Part shown: piece after piece, positions 1-5,221 of the stretch | How positions within the stretch are numbered: the first letter of the stretch is position 1 | How the letters are laid out: every line of letters starts with the position of its first letter | Source of the DNA: CAYLNC01 sp964534415 | GTDB taxonomy: Bacteria; Patescibacteriota; Minisyncoccia; Phycocordibacterales; JAACPR01 | Direction of reading: 5' to 3' | Length of the DNA stretch: 5,310 nucleotides | Assembly: GCA_964534415.1 (NCBI GenBank) | Contig: CAZHOL010000021.1 | Span: 1 to 5,310 of the forward strand | Made by a program: the position numbers and the translations under genes | The notes under the pieces: generated by a model | What the model was told of the DNA's origin: nothing | The model's input: only the letters and a program-made list of their open reading frames with translations | Database searches by the model: none

Positions 1-53
1 TGTTCGTCGATAATAATGTATTTTCGTTCTTTAACTTCGTTATAACTAAGCAT
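1..53 (-). CDS. efp: Elongation factor P-like protein, N-terminal fragment (partial, runs off the left edge)
   Basis: Reading leftwards from an ATG at 53-51, 17 codons are open to the window edge: MLSYNEVKERKYIIIDE, followed by H or Q. This resembles the start of the KOW-like first domain of elongation factor P, where a short opening leads to a 'K-Y-I-hydrophobic-D-x-x-P' strand. EF-P enters the ribosomal E site and relieves stalling at proline runs. The conserved tip residue that receives the modification lies outside the window, so its state cannot be seen. The ATG lies 24 bases after the recA stop on the same strand, which suggests co-transcription with recA. There is no Shine-Dalgarno sequence before the ATG. 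The family call rests on 17 residues only; another small beta-barrel protein is possible. Confidence 0.6.
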   Translation of the reverse strand, partial: MLSYNEVKERKYIIIDE

Positions 54-77
54 AATCTGTGTAAATAATTGTTTTTA

Positions 78-1145
78 TTAAATTTCTCTCATCTTCACCT
101 CGATTTCTCGTAGTATATCATTAGCAATTTTTTCGTTTTCTTGCAAGAAGGTTCGAGTGGCGTCATATCCTCGGCCCATTTTGATTTCTCCATATGCATA
201 GCTCGATCCGGATTTCGCAATGATACCGAATTTCTCGCCGAGCGCTATAATTTCACCCTCGCGTGAGATACCTTCGTTGTACATCAGGTCGAACTCTGTG
301 GCTTTGAATGGAGCAGCGACCTTGTTCTTCACAACCTTCACTCGAACGCGACCACCCATGATTTCCTCGCCCTTTTTGATCTGGGCAATTCTTCGAATGT
401 CCAATCGTACCGAAGTATAGAATTTCAAAGCCTTTCCACCCGGAGTAGTTTCTGGATTTCCAAACATCACACCGATTTGCATTCGAATTTGGTTGATAAA
501 GATGACAACTGTTTTAGATTTCGCAACGATAGCTGTCAATTTTCGTAAAGCTTGTGACATCAATCGCGCCTGCTTTCCAACATGATGCGCACCCATATCG
601 CCCTCGATTTCATCTTTAGGAGTCAGAGCTGCGACCGAGTCGATAACAACGACGTCAATTTTTCCAGTTCGCACTAGACTCTCGACAATTTCGAGCGACT
701 GTTCACCTGTGTCTGGTTGCGAGATTAGCAACTCGTCCAACTTCACCCCAATTTTTTTCGCATATTCAGGATCCAATGCGTGTTCGGCATCAACGAAAGC
801 ACAAACGCCATTTTGTTTTTGTGACTCAGCAATGATGTGCAACGCGAGCGTTGTCTTTCCACTCGACTCAGGGCCAAAAATTTCGATGATTCGTCCGCGG
901 GGAACACCACCGATGCCGAGAGCCTTGTCCAAGCCGATTGAGCCAGTTGGAATAACATCGACATCGACACGGCGCGAATCGCCGAGCTTCATAATTGCAT
1001 CTTCGCCGAATTTTGTTTTAATTTCCGCGAGAGTTTCCTCGATCTTACTAGACTTGGCCTCTTTTTTCTCCTGCTTGGTCTCACTCACAGGATTTGAAGT
1101 AACTGCTTTTTTCTCCTCTCCCTTATTTTTTTTATTTTTTTGCAT
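78..1145 (-). CDS. recA: RecA recombinase
   Basis: The 355-aa product is the ATP-dependent strand-exchange protein of homologous recombination and DNA repair, which forms filaments on single-stranded DNA. The core is complete. Walker A is GPESSGKT (91-98), Walker B is VVVIDSVAAL (165-174), loop L1 begins EIEGDMG (179-185), and loop L2 covers about 229-242 (GNPETTPGGKALKF). No intein or frameshift is seen. The first 33 residues are a lysine/glutamate-rich extension ahead of the usual N-terminal helix (KIEETLAEIKTKFGEDAIM). The C terminus ends at EVKMREI without the acidic tail seen in E. coli RecA. The start is the only Met before residue 52. It sits six bases downstream of a perfect TATAAT, which implies a leaderless message. 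The gene lies 55 bases after the small membrane-protein gene and 24 bases before the EF-P-like gene. No recognisable LexA box was found upstream. Confidence 0.98.
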   Translation of the reverse strand: MQKNKKNKGEEKKAVTSNPVSETKQEKKEAKSSKIEETLAEIKTKFGEDAIMKLGDSRRVDVDVIPTGSIGLDKALGIGGVPRGRIIEIFGPESSGKTTLALHIIAESQKQNGVCAFVDAEHALDPEYAKKIGVKLDELLISQPDTGEQSLEIVESLVRTGKIDVVVIDSVAALTPKDEIEGDMGAHHVGKQARLMSQALRKLTAIVAKSKTVVIFINQIRMQIGVMFGNPETTPGGKALKFYTSVRLDIRRIAQIKKGEEIMGGRVRVKVVKNKVAAPFKATEFDLMYNEGISREGEIIALGEKFGIIAKSGSSYAYGEIKMGRGYDATRTFLQENEKIANDILREIEVKMREI

Positions 1146-1157
1146 GGCGTTATTATA
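1146..1157 (-). promoter_or_regulatory. recA promoter -10 box (leaderless arrangement)
   Basis: On the minus strand, TATAAT (1157-1152) is followed by six bases (AACGCC) and then the recA ATG. With normal -10 to +1 spacing, transcription would start at the A of the ATG. There is no Shine-Dalgarno sequence and no room for one. A -35 element is not convincing; the nearest is TTATCA at 1183-1178, with a 19-base spacer. The leaderless reading is inferred from spacing. Confidence 0.65.
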
Positions 1158-1200
1158 CTGAAAGCACTTAAAATCCTGATAAAGAAGTTCTAAAGATTTT

Positions 1201-1551
1201 CTAAAGTTTATAAAATAGATTTAGTCGCTCCGAGACTTTTCTATCGAACTTATCCTTAGCTTCAACTGAGATTATATTATATCCAGGGGAGAGTAGCAAA
1301 GACTCGGAAAACCGCCCAGACTCGTCCACATTTATCGCCCGGTCGTTGATTGAGATGAATGTGGTATTTTCTGTTTTACCCGCAATTTGAAGCATTTTCT
1401 CGCTCACCGTAGCCCAATTAGTGGGGGAATCCAATAGGATTTTGGGGCCAGCGATCAATACTCGAGAATTATAGATCATATATCCGACAATAAATACAAA
1501 AATCGCCGATACAATGCTAAATTTCACAACAAATGGTGCGTTTTTACTCAT
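1201..1551 (-). CDS. Small membrane-anchored protein with Ig-like extracytoplasmic domain
   Basis: This 116-aa protein has one membrane segment at about residues 9-28 (KFSIVSAIFVFIVGYMIY region) after a short basic N terminus. It is therefore probably anchored with the rest outside. Residues about 36-114 look like a single bacterial Ig-like beta-sandwich of the glucodextranase-B type: a 'G-K-T' turn, then ISINDRAINVDESGRF and LLLSPGYNIISVEAKD, matching the 'INGxxIxVDxxGxF...LxxGxNxIxVxAxD' pattern of that fold. No catalytic residues are apparent. Its ATG overlaps the end of ftsK by 8 bases, and a GGAGAGG sequence just upstream, inside the ftsK coding region, serves as its Shine-Dalgarno. Translational coupling to ftsK is likely. 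A role with FtsK at the division site is inference from this coupling only. I do not recognise a named gene. Confidence 0.85.
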   Translation of the reverse strand: MSKNAPFVVKFSIVSAIFVFIVGYMIYNSRVLIAGPKILLDSPTNWATVSEKMLQIAGKTENTTFISINDRAINVDESGRFSESLLLSPGYNIISVEAKDKFDRKVSERLNLFYKL

Positions 1552-3745
1552 GTTTTTCTACCTCTCCACCCATTTCTTCGTCTTCTGAATTGTTGCCATT
1601 TCCTCCACCAACGAGAATTTCGCGAGGCTTTGAACCATTTGCTGGCCCGATGACACCTTTTTCCTCCAATAGGTCAATCAGTTTGGCTGCTCTAGAATAT
1701 CCAACACCCAATTTTCGCTGTAGATATGATGTGGAAGCTTTACCAGCGCTGACAACCACTTCTTTTGCGTCGCTATACAAATCATCTTCGTCTTCTATGT
1801 CGTTTCCACCTTCAACAGCGTCAAAAATATTATTTCGCTCATTCACACCGTCCAAATCAATTCCTGTAACAGGCAAATCGTCCATTTTTTGATCAATTAG
1901 GAATTTAACGACATTTTTAACTTCCTCCTCTGAAATGAAGGCTGATTGAATTCGTCTAGGTTGTGCCATATCGCCTCCGAGGAACAACATATCTCCGGCG
2001 CCGAGTAATTTTTCTGCACCAGGCATATCCAAAATTGTTCGAGAGTCAATTTGTGAAGCCACCTGCAAGGCAACACGAGTAGGGATGTTTGCCTTGATGA
2101 GACCGGTGATGACATTTACGCTCGGTCGTTGTGTCGAGATGATGAGGTGAATTCCGACAGCTCGAGACATTTGTGCCAGACGCACAATTCCTGATTCCAA
2201 TTCGCGCGGATATGTTTGCATAATGTCGGCAAGCTCGTCGATTACAATTACGATAAAAGGCATTGTCTCGGGTAGTTCGCTCTCCGTGTCGTTTTCTTTC
2301 TTGGCTTTCTCAAGAGCAGGGGACAGAACCTTATTGTGATATGAAGTAATATCGCGCACGCCACATTTTTGCAAAACATCGTATCGGCGATCCATTTCTT
2401 TGGCTGCCCATTTCAATGAGAGAATTGTTTTCTTGGCGTCAGTGATAACAGGTGTTAGTAGGTGTGGGATTTTGTTGTATAGGGTGAGCTCGACTCTCTT
2501 TGGGTCGATCATGATGAATTTCAACATGTCTGGTGTGTTGCGGAAGAGGAGGGAGGTAATAAGCGTGTGAATTGTGACAGACTTTCCAGAACCCGTAGCA
2601 CCGGCGATTAGCATGTGGGGAGCTTTGCCGAGGTCAGCGAAATGCGAGTGGCCCGTGACACCTTTACCAAGCCCGATTGTTAGAGGTTTTGTCGCCTCTG
2701 CGAATTCTGGCTGTTTCAACAATGTTCCGAGACCAACCTTTGTTTTTGAAGTGTTAGGTATTTCAATTCCGACTAGAGACTTTCCAGGAATAGGGGCCTC
2801 GATTCGGAGAGGGTGGGCAGCGAGCGCCAGAGAGAGGTCATTTTGCAGCGCCACGATTCGTGACAATTTGATTCCTTCTGCCGGTTTTAGGGCGTAACGG
2901 GTGACAGTTGGTCCGACTGATACCTCGTCCATCTCGACATGAATTCCGAAATTAGCCAAAGTTCTTTTTATGATGTTTGCGTTTGCCTTGATGTCGCCGG
3001 TACCAGGTTTACCAGAATCCTTCTCGAGTAATGTTAGTGGTGGCATCACGAAATTTGCGTTTTCATTTTTGCGAGATAGGAAAATGAGCCCAGAATTATT
3101 TTTTTCCTTTTCTGGTTTTGGTTCAGGTGATTTTTTGACTTCGACCTCGTCTGAATTTTTGTTTTCGATTTTTTTCTCTTCTTTTTCTTCCTCTCCATTC
3201 TTTTCGATTTTTACATCGACTTCTTCCACATCTTCGTCCTCGCGATTTCTTTTTCGGAGCAACATACCGATGATCGAGGACTTCAAACTAGTATCAAAAA
3301 TTACCAGCATTGAAATTACAAAACCTCCGACTAGGATAATTGCACTAATCCAGAAATCGAACAGCCTCTCGAGTGGTACGGCGACCATACTACCGATGTA
3401 TCCTCCGCGATTGAAAATTAGATCGATTAATCCGATTCCTGAGAGTAGGAAAATGACGCCGCCCGTTATCTTTGGCCAAGTTAAATTATGATTCACAGAT
3501 TTGAAAAATGAGGCACTGAGAACGAGAAGAATAGTAGGGAGGAGGTAATATCCAACACCTAGGAGTCGCGCAAAAATGTTGTAAAGAAAGTCACCAACAG
3601 GGCCAGCTTTGCCGAATGGTGACATGAGCATTAATATGGCAACGATAATAAAAACAACTGCCAAAATTGTTTCTAATGTTTCCTTTTTGAGTTTGCGATT
3701 CTCTCCTAATTCTTCTTCAATTTGTTCTTTTCTTTTGCGTCCCAT
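1544..3745 (-). CDS. ftsK: DNA translocase FtsK (SpoIIIE family)
   Basis: This is the septum-located ATPase that pumps DNA during chromosome segregation and division. With the chosen start it has 733 aa. Four membrane segments lie at about 25-44, 61-81, 93-111 and 132-150. A highly charged Lys/Glu linker follows (about 163-220), much shorter than in E. coli. Then come the motor's alpha domain (about 236-330), Walker A GATGSGKS (382-389), Walker B IVIVIDELAD (498-507) and the STQRPSV motif (537-543). A C-terminal gamma winged helix follows (about 654-713, with YLQRKLGVGYSRAAKLIDLLEE), then an acidic tail. An upstream in-frame ATG at 3778 would add MCISTALIKNK. I prefer 3745 because the extra 30 bases are only about 20% GC and MGRKRKEQ is a natural cytosolic start. 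Neither start has a Shine-Dalgarno. The gene overlaps the next one by 8 bases and is divergent from the regulator gene. Confidence 0.97.
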   Translation of the reverse strand: MGRKRKEQIEEELGENRKLKKETLETILAVVFIIVAILMLMSPFGKAGPVGDFLYNIFARLLGVGYYLLPTILLVLSASFFKSVNHNLTWPKITGGVIFLLSGIGLIDLIFNRGGYIGSMVAVPLERLFDFWISAIILVGGFVISMLVIFDTSLKSSIIGMLLRKRNREDEDVEEVDVKIEKNGEEEKEEKKIENKNSDEVEVKKSPEPKPEKEKNNSGLIFLSRKNENANFVMPPLTLLEKDSGKPGTGDIKANANIIKRTLANFGIHVEMDEVSVGPTVTRYALKPAEGIKLSRIVALQNDLSLALAAHPLRIEAPIPGKSLVGIEIPNTSKTKVGLGTLLKQPEFAEATKPLTIGLGKGVTGHSHFADLGKAPHMLIAGATGSGKSVTIHTLITSLLFRNTPDMLKFIMIDPKRVELTLYNKIPHLLTPVITDAKKTILSLKWAAKEMDRRYDVLQKCGVRDITSYHNKVLSPALEKAKKENDTESELPETMPFIVIVIDELADIMQTYPRELESGIVRLAQMSRAVGIHLIISTQRPSVNVITGLIKANIPTRVALQVASQIDSRTILDMPGAEKLLGAGDMLFLGGDMAQPRRIQSAFISEEEVKNVVKFLIDQKMDDLPVTGIDLDGVNERNNIFDAVEGGNDIEDEDDLYSDAKEVVVSAGKASTSYLQRKLGVGYSRAAKLIDLLEEKGVIGPANGSKPREILVGGGNGNNSEDEEMGGEVEKHE
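1559..1568 (-). promoter_or_regulatory. Shine-Dalgarno of the small membrane protein, inside ftsK
   Basis: The minus strand reads GTGGAGAGGTAG and then AAAAAC before the ATG at 1551. It is the only clear Shine-Dalgarno among the gene starts in the window, and it lies in the last codons of ftsK. This fits translational coupling within the overlap. Confidence 0.5.
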
Positions 3746-3778
3746 TTTATTTTTAATTAAAGCTGTTGATATGCACAT

Positions 3779-3799
3779 ATAATATCACAAATATATTAT
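3779..3799. repeat. 7-bp inverted repeat in the ftsK upstream region
   Basis: ATAATAT (3779-3785) and ATATTAT (3793-3799) are exact inverted copies separated by 7 bases. Read on the minus strand, they contain possible -10 boxes for ftsK: TATATT at 3795-3790 and TATTAT at 3784-3779. No good -35 accompanies either. The repeat may be an operator or simply AT-rich promoter sequence. Confidence 0.3.
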
Positions 3800-3840
3800 G
3801 TCGATTTATTTTTTCCTTATTTACAAACGTCTTTTTGCTA

Positions 3841-3868
3841 TTGACTTTTATGTCCGAAAGAATATTAT
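3841..3868 (+). promoter_or_regulatory. Probable promoter of the winged-helix regulator gene
   Basis: TTGACT (3841-3846), a 16-base spacer and TATTAT (3863-3868) form a plausible housekeeping promoter. It predicts a start near 3875 and a leader of about 49 bases. A second possible -10, TATAAA (3890-3895), lies between the arms of the inverted repeat that follows, but it lacks a good -35. Confidence 0.5.
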
Positions 3869-3880
3869 GGGACTAATCGA

Positions 3881-3917
3881 ATGTCTTTTTATAAAAATAC
3901 AAAAGACATAAAAGACA
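3881..3917 (+). promoter_or_regulatory. Candidate operator: inverted and tandem AAAAGACA repeats
   Basis: ATGTCTTTT (3881-3889) and AAAAGACAT (3901-3909) are a perfect 9-bp inverted repeat around an 11-base AT-rich spacer. AAAAGACA recurs immediately at 3910-3917, in tandem with a 9-base period. Further copies lie at 3829-3835 (inverted), 3944-3951 and 4033-4040. The position between promoter and start codon of a DNA-binding protein gene suggests an autoregulatory operator, which is inference. The repeat could also form an RNA hairpin. Confidence 0.45.
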
Positions 3918-3923
3918 AACACA

Positions 3924-4709
3924 ATGGATCAGAACAAAAATATAAAAGACAATAATTCTCTAACGGACAGTACAAGAAATGTTCTGTTACAAAGCGTTTT
4001 CGTTAGGGACAATGACCTTGAATACATTTTCAAAAAGACAGAGAAGGTGTCCACGGCTGTTTACCTGATCACAAATTTCTTTTCACCCGAGGAGCCTTTG
4101 AAGTGGAGTATCAGACAGGTCGCCACAAAACTTCTGCATTTCTCATTGTCCTTTAGTCAGGGCTCCCTATACAACAAGGAGAAGAGAACATTGGATTTGA
4201 ATGGTGCAATTTTAGAGTTATCATCATTATTTGATCTTGCGTATCGATCCGGTTTTGTGACTGTTATGAATTACCAAATTCTCAGCACAGAAATCAGTCG
4301 ATTAGGGACATTGTTGGTGGAATACAATTCAGACAAGCTCAGTTCTAACAAGCCCTTGTTCACAGATGAAACTTTTGCTGTCTCTAGGACACAGACAACA
4401 ACAGAAACCAGACAGGCATATACAGCAATATATGAATCGGCCGCAATAAAGACGCCATCTATAAAGGACATGTCTAAAGGACAGACAAAAAGGCCAAATG
4501 TCCTTAACACAGTAGTCAACACTAAAAGACGAGAAACCATTATTTCAGAGGTTAAAAGACTAGGTGAGGTATCGGTCAAGGACATAGCAAATGTCATAAC
4601 TGACTGTAGCGAGAAGACTTTACAGAGAGAATTGTTGGCAATGGTAGAAGAGGGTGTTTTGTCTAAAACAGGGGAGCGCCGATGGAGTCGATATTCTATA
4701 CGAAAATAA
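3924..4709 (+). CDS. DeoR-like winged-helix protein, Patescibacteria-type
   Basis: This 261-aa soluble protein has no signal peptide or membrane segment. Its N-terminal half (about 30-135) is predicted helical and includes YIFKKTEKVSTAVYLITNFF and EPLKWSIRQVATKLL. A polar, Thr/Ser-rich linker (about 136-200) follows. The C terminus (about 202-260) is a DeoR-type winged helix: SVKDIANVITDCSEKTLQREL, then the wing VLSKTGERRWSRYSI. The spacing matches the DeoR 'S-x-x-x-L-A...S-x-x-T-x-x-R-x-L...E-G-x-L' pattern, with the recognition helix at about 229-239. I recall similar uncharacterised proteins from Parcubacteria genomes. No function is known to me, and no effector domain is recognisable. The start at 3924 has no Shine-Dalgarno, and no competing upstream Met is seen. 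It is divergent from ftsK. Repeats in its leader suggest autoregulation. The gene is unusually rich in GACA/TGTC. Confidence 0.85.
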   Translation: MDQNKNIKDNNSLTDSTRNVLLQSVFVRDNDLEYIFKKTEKVSTAVYLITNFFSPEEPLKWSIRQVATKLLHFSLSFSQGSLYNKEKRTLDLNGAILELSSLFDLAYRSGFVTVMNYQILSTEISRLGTLLVEYNSDKLSSNKPLFTDETFAVSRTQTTTETRQAYTAIYESAAIKTPSIKDMSKGQTKRPNVLNTVVNTKRRETIISEVKRLGEVSVKDIANVITDCSEKTLQRELLAMVEEGVLSKTGERRWSRYSIRK

Positions 4710-4738
4710 TTGACTTTTAGTTGAAAAAGGGCTAATAT
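4710..4738 (+). promoter_or_regulatory. Possible promoter directly after the regulator gene
   Basis: TTGACT (4710-4715) begins at the base after the regulator's stop codon. It is followed by a 17-base spacer and TAATAT (4733-4738). The predicted start is near 4745. The 11 bases ATTGACTTTTA here (4709-4719) are identical to those at the regulator's own -35 (3840-3850). Confidence 0.35.
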
Positions 4739-4747
4739 ACGAGGACT

Positions 4748-4767
4748 ACTGATATTTGTATATCAGT
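4748..4767. repeat. Perfect 8-bp dyad (operator-like or weak terminator stem)
   Basis: ACTGATAT (4748-4755), loop TTGT, and ATATCAGT (4760-4767) form a perfect inverted repeat. It lies 38 bases after the regulator's stop and just before a DnaA-box match and a strong promoter. No T-run follows the stem, so a standard intrinsic terminator is unlikely. An operator is the alternative. Confidence 0.4.
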
Positions 4768-4770
4768 GGG

Positions 4771-4779
4771 TTATCCACA
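4771..4779 (+). promoter_or_regulatory. Perfect DnaA-box match TTATCCACA
   Basis: The nine bases equal the consensus DnaA-binding site. It is a single copy; I found no other exact match in the window, so this is not an origin by itself. It sits nine bases upstream of the -35 of the strongest promoter here, a position where a bound protein could affect transcription. Confidence 0.4.
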
Positions 4780-4787
4780 ACATATAG

Positions 4788-4816
4788 TTAACACTTGCAT
4801 TGCGAGGGGCTATAAT
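4788..4816 (+). promoter_or_regulatory. Strong sigma-70-type promoter
   Basis: TTAACA (4788-4793), a spacer of exactly 17 bases, and TATAAT (4811-4816) make the best promoter match in the window. The predicted start is at about 4823. Downstream lies either a short structured RNA or a roughly 400-base leader for the exported-protein gene at 5222. Confidence 0.6.
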
Positions 4817-4822
4817 TGTGGT

Positions 4823-4930
4823 ACTGGTAAGTACGGGATTTATTTTACTGCACGATTCGATCATTGAAAATTAAATAAATTAGATGATTCGAAGCCTCGA
4901 GATTAAAACCTCGAGACCAGTTTATATTTT
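4823..4930 (+). ncRNA. Candidate structured RNA (small RNA or 5' leader element)
   Basis: The RNA predicted to start at about 4823 can fold as a three-way junction. The closing helix is ACTGGT (4823-4828) with ACCAGT (4916-4921). A second helix is TTCGATCAT (4856-4864) with 4884-4893, with one bulged T. The third is CTCGAG (4896-4901) with CTCGAG (4910-4915) around an 8-base loop. TTTATATTTT (4921-4930) follows the closing helix and could help termination. It does not match tmRNA, RNase P RNA, SRP RNA or tRNA hallmarks that I know. Pairings were found by eye and no folding energy was computed. Confidence 0.35.
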
Positions 4931-5064
4931 CTGATAATCCTAATCCAGTTACCGTTAGTTAATGATTGAAATGACAGAGATTTAGAAGCCAAACTTTTTC
5001 GTGAATGCTGTCGAATTTTTCCAAAAGAAAAAATGCATTGATGAAAAAATGGTGATTATAAAAC
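4931..5064. other. Intergenic stretch without a recognised feature
   Basis: These 134 bases sit inside the 512-bp interval between the regulator gene and the exported-protein gene (4710-5221). I see no promoter with both boxes, no RNA gene and no convincing coding region. A 16-codon frame from 5004 to 5054 has no ribosome binding site and is probably chance. Confidence 0.4.
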
Positions 5065-5132
5065 CCGCGCCCATACGCGGTATCACAGATAGACAGATAC
5101 GACAGATACCGAATTGATTATTGGATCAATTC
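5065..5132 (+). repeat. Three consecutive inverted repeats in the leader of the exported-protein gene
   Basis: Three dyads follow one another: CCGCG/CGCGG (5065-5069 and 5076-5080), GGTATC/GATACC (5079-5084 and 5105-5110), and GAATTGAT/ATCAATTC (5111-5118 and 5125-5132). The second dyad overlaps the first by two bases, so those two may be alternative folds. Its interior holds a tandem 9-mer, GACAGATAC twice (5092-5100 and 5101-5109). Confidence 0.45.
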
Positions 5133-5133
5133 A

Positions 5134-5161
5134 AATTATCAATAAACGTTTATTAATAATT
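5134..5161. repeat. 28-bp near-perfect palindrome
   Basis: Bases 5134-5161 read the same on both strands except for one mismatched pair (C5140 versus A5155). The central 14 bases, AATAAACGTTTATT (5141-5154), are a perfect palindrome. It is AT-rich apart from the central CG. It could be an operator bound by a dimeric regulator or a hairpin in the transcript. Confidence 0.5.
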
Positions 5162-5163
5162 CT

Positions 5164-5202
5164 AGTGAACCCAAAATTATTTAACAATAAAAAGGGAACA
5201 CT
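5164..5202 (+). repeat. Long interrupted hairpin just before the exported-protein start
   Basis: AGTG (5164-5167) pairs with CACT (5199-5202), then an AA/AA internal loop. CCC (5170-5172) pairs with GGG (5194-5196), then an A-rich internal loop. TTATT (5177-5181) pairs with AATAA (5186-5190) around TAAC. It ends 19 bases before the ATG at 5222. Its GGGA is the only Shine-Dalgarno-like sequence nearby. It is paired, and about 25 bases from the start codon, so probably not used as one. Confidence 0.45.
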
Positions 5203-5221
5203 CTAAAACAAAATTACAAAT

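Noticed and set aside
709..1161. 150-codon open frame on the plus strand opposite recA
   Set aside because: It lies entirely antisense to a certain gene, its product is low-complexity and Ser/Phe-rich, and no start signals were seen. It is a shadow frame.
2970..3491. 173-codon plus-strand frame opposite ftsK, Ser/Phe-rich
   Set aside because: It is the antisense of the Lys/Glu-rich FtsK linker and membrane region, which explains the odd composition. It is not a gene.
3779..3806. Possible dif (XerC/XerD recombination) site beside ftsK
   Set aside because: The 11 bases ATATATTATGT (3791-3801) match the centre and start of the right arm of known dif sites. The outer right arm (TCGATT) and the left arm do not match, and the arms are one base too close. 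AT-rich promoter sequence explains it better.
4884..4934. 16-codon frame within the candidate structured RNA
   Set aside because: It is short, has no ribosome binding site, and overlaps two predicted helices. It is probably chance.
5049..5117. 22-codon frame (MVIIKPAPIRGITDRQIRQIPN) as a leader peptide
   Set aside because: There is no Shine-Dalgarno or close promoter. The repeated RQI comes from a tandem 9-bp DNA repeat, and the frame overlaps the inverted repeats. It stays possible only as an upstream regulatory frame.
5134..5161. 28-bp palindrome considered as a dif site because of its length
   Set aside because: It is symmetric to the centre, unlike dif with its asymmetric 6-bp core, and the arms do not contain the expected CATAA/TTATG pattern.
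4710..5221. CRISPR array, tRNA, tmRNA, RNase P or SRP RNA in the long non-coding stretch
   Set aside because: There are no regularly spaced repeats of CRISPR length, no T-loop consensus, and none of the conserved segments of those RNAs that I can recognise.
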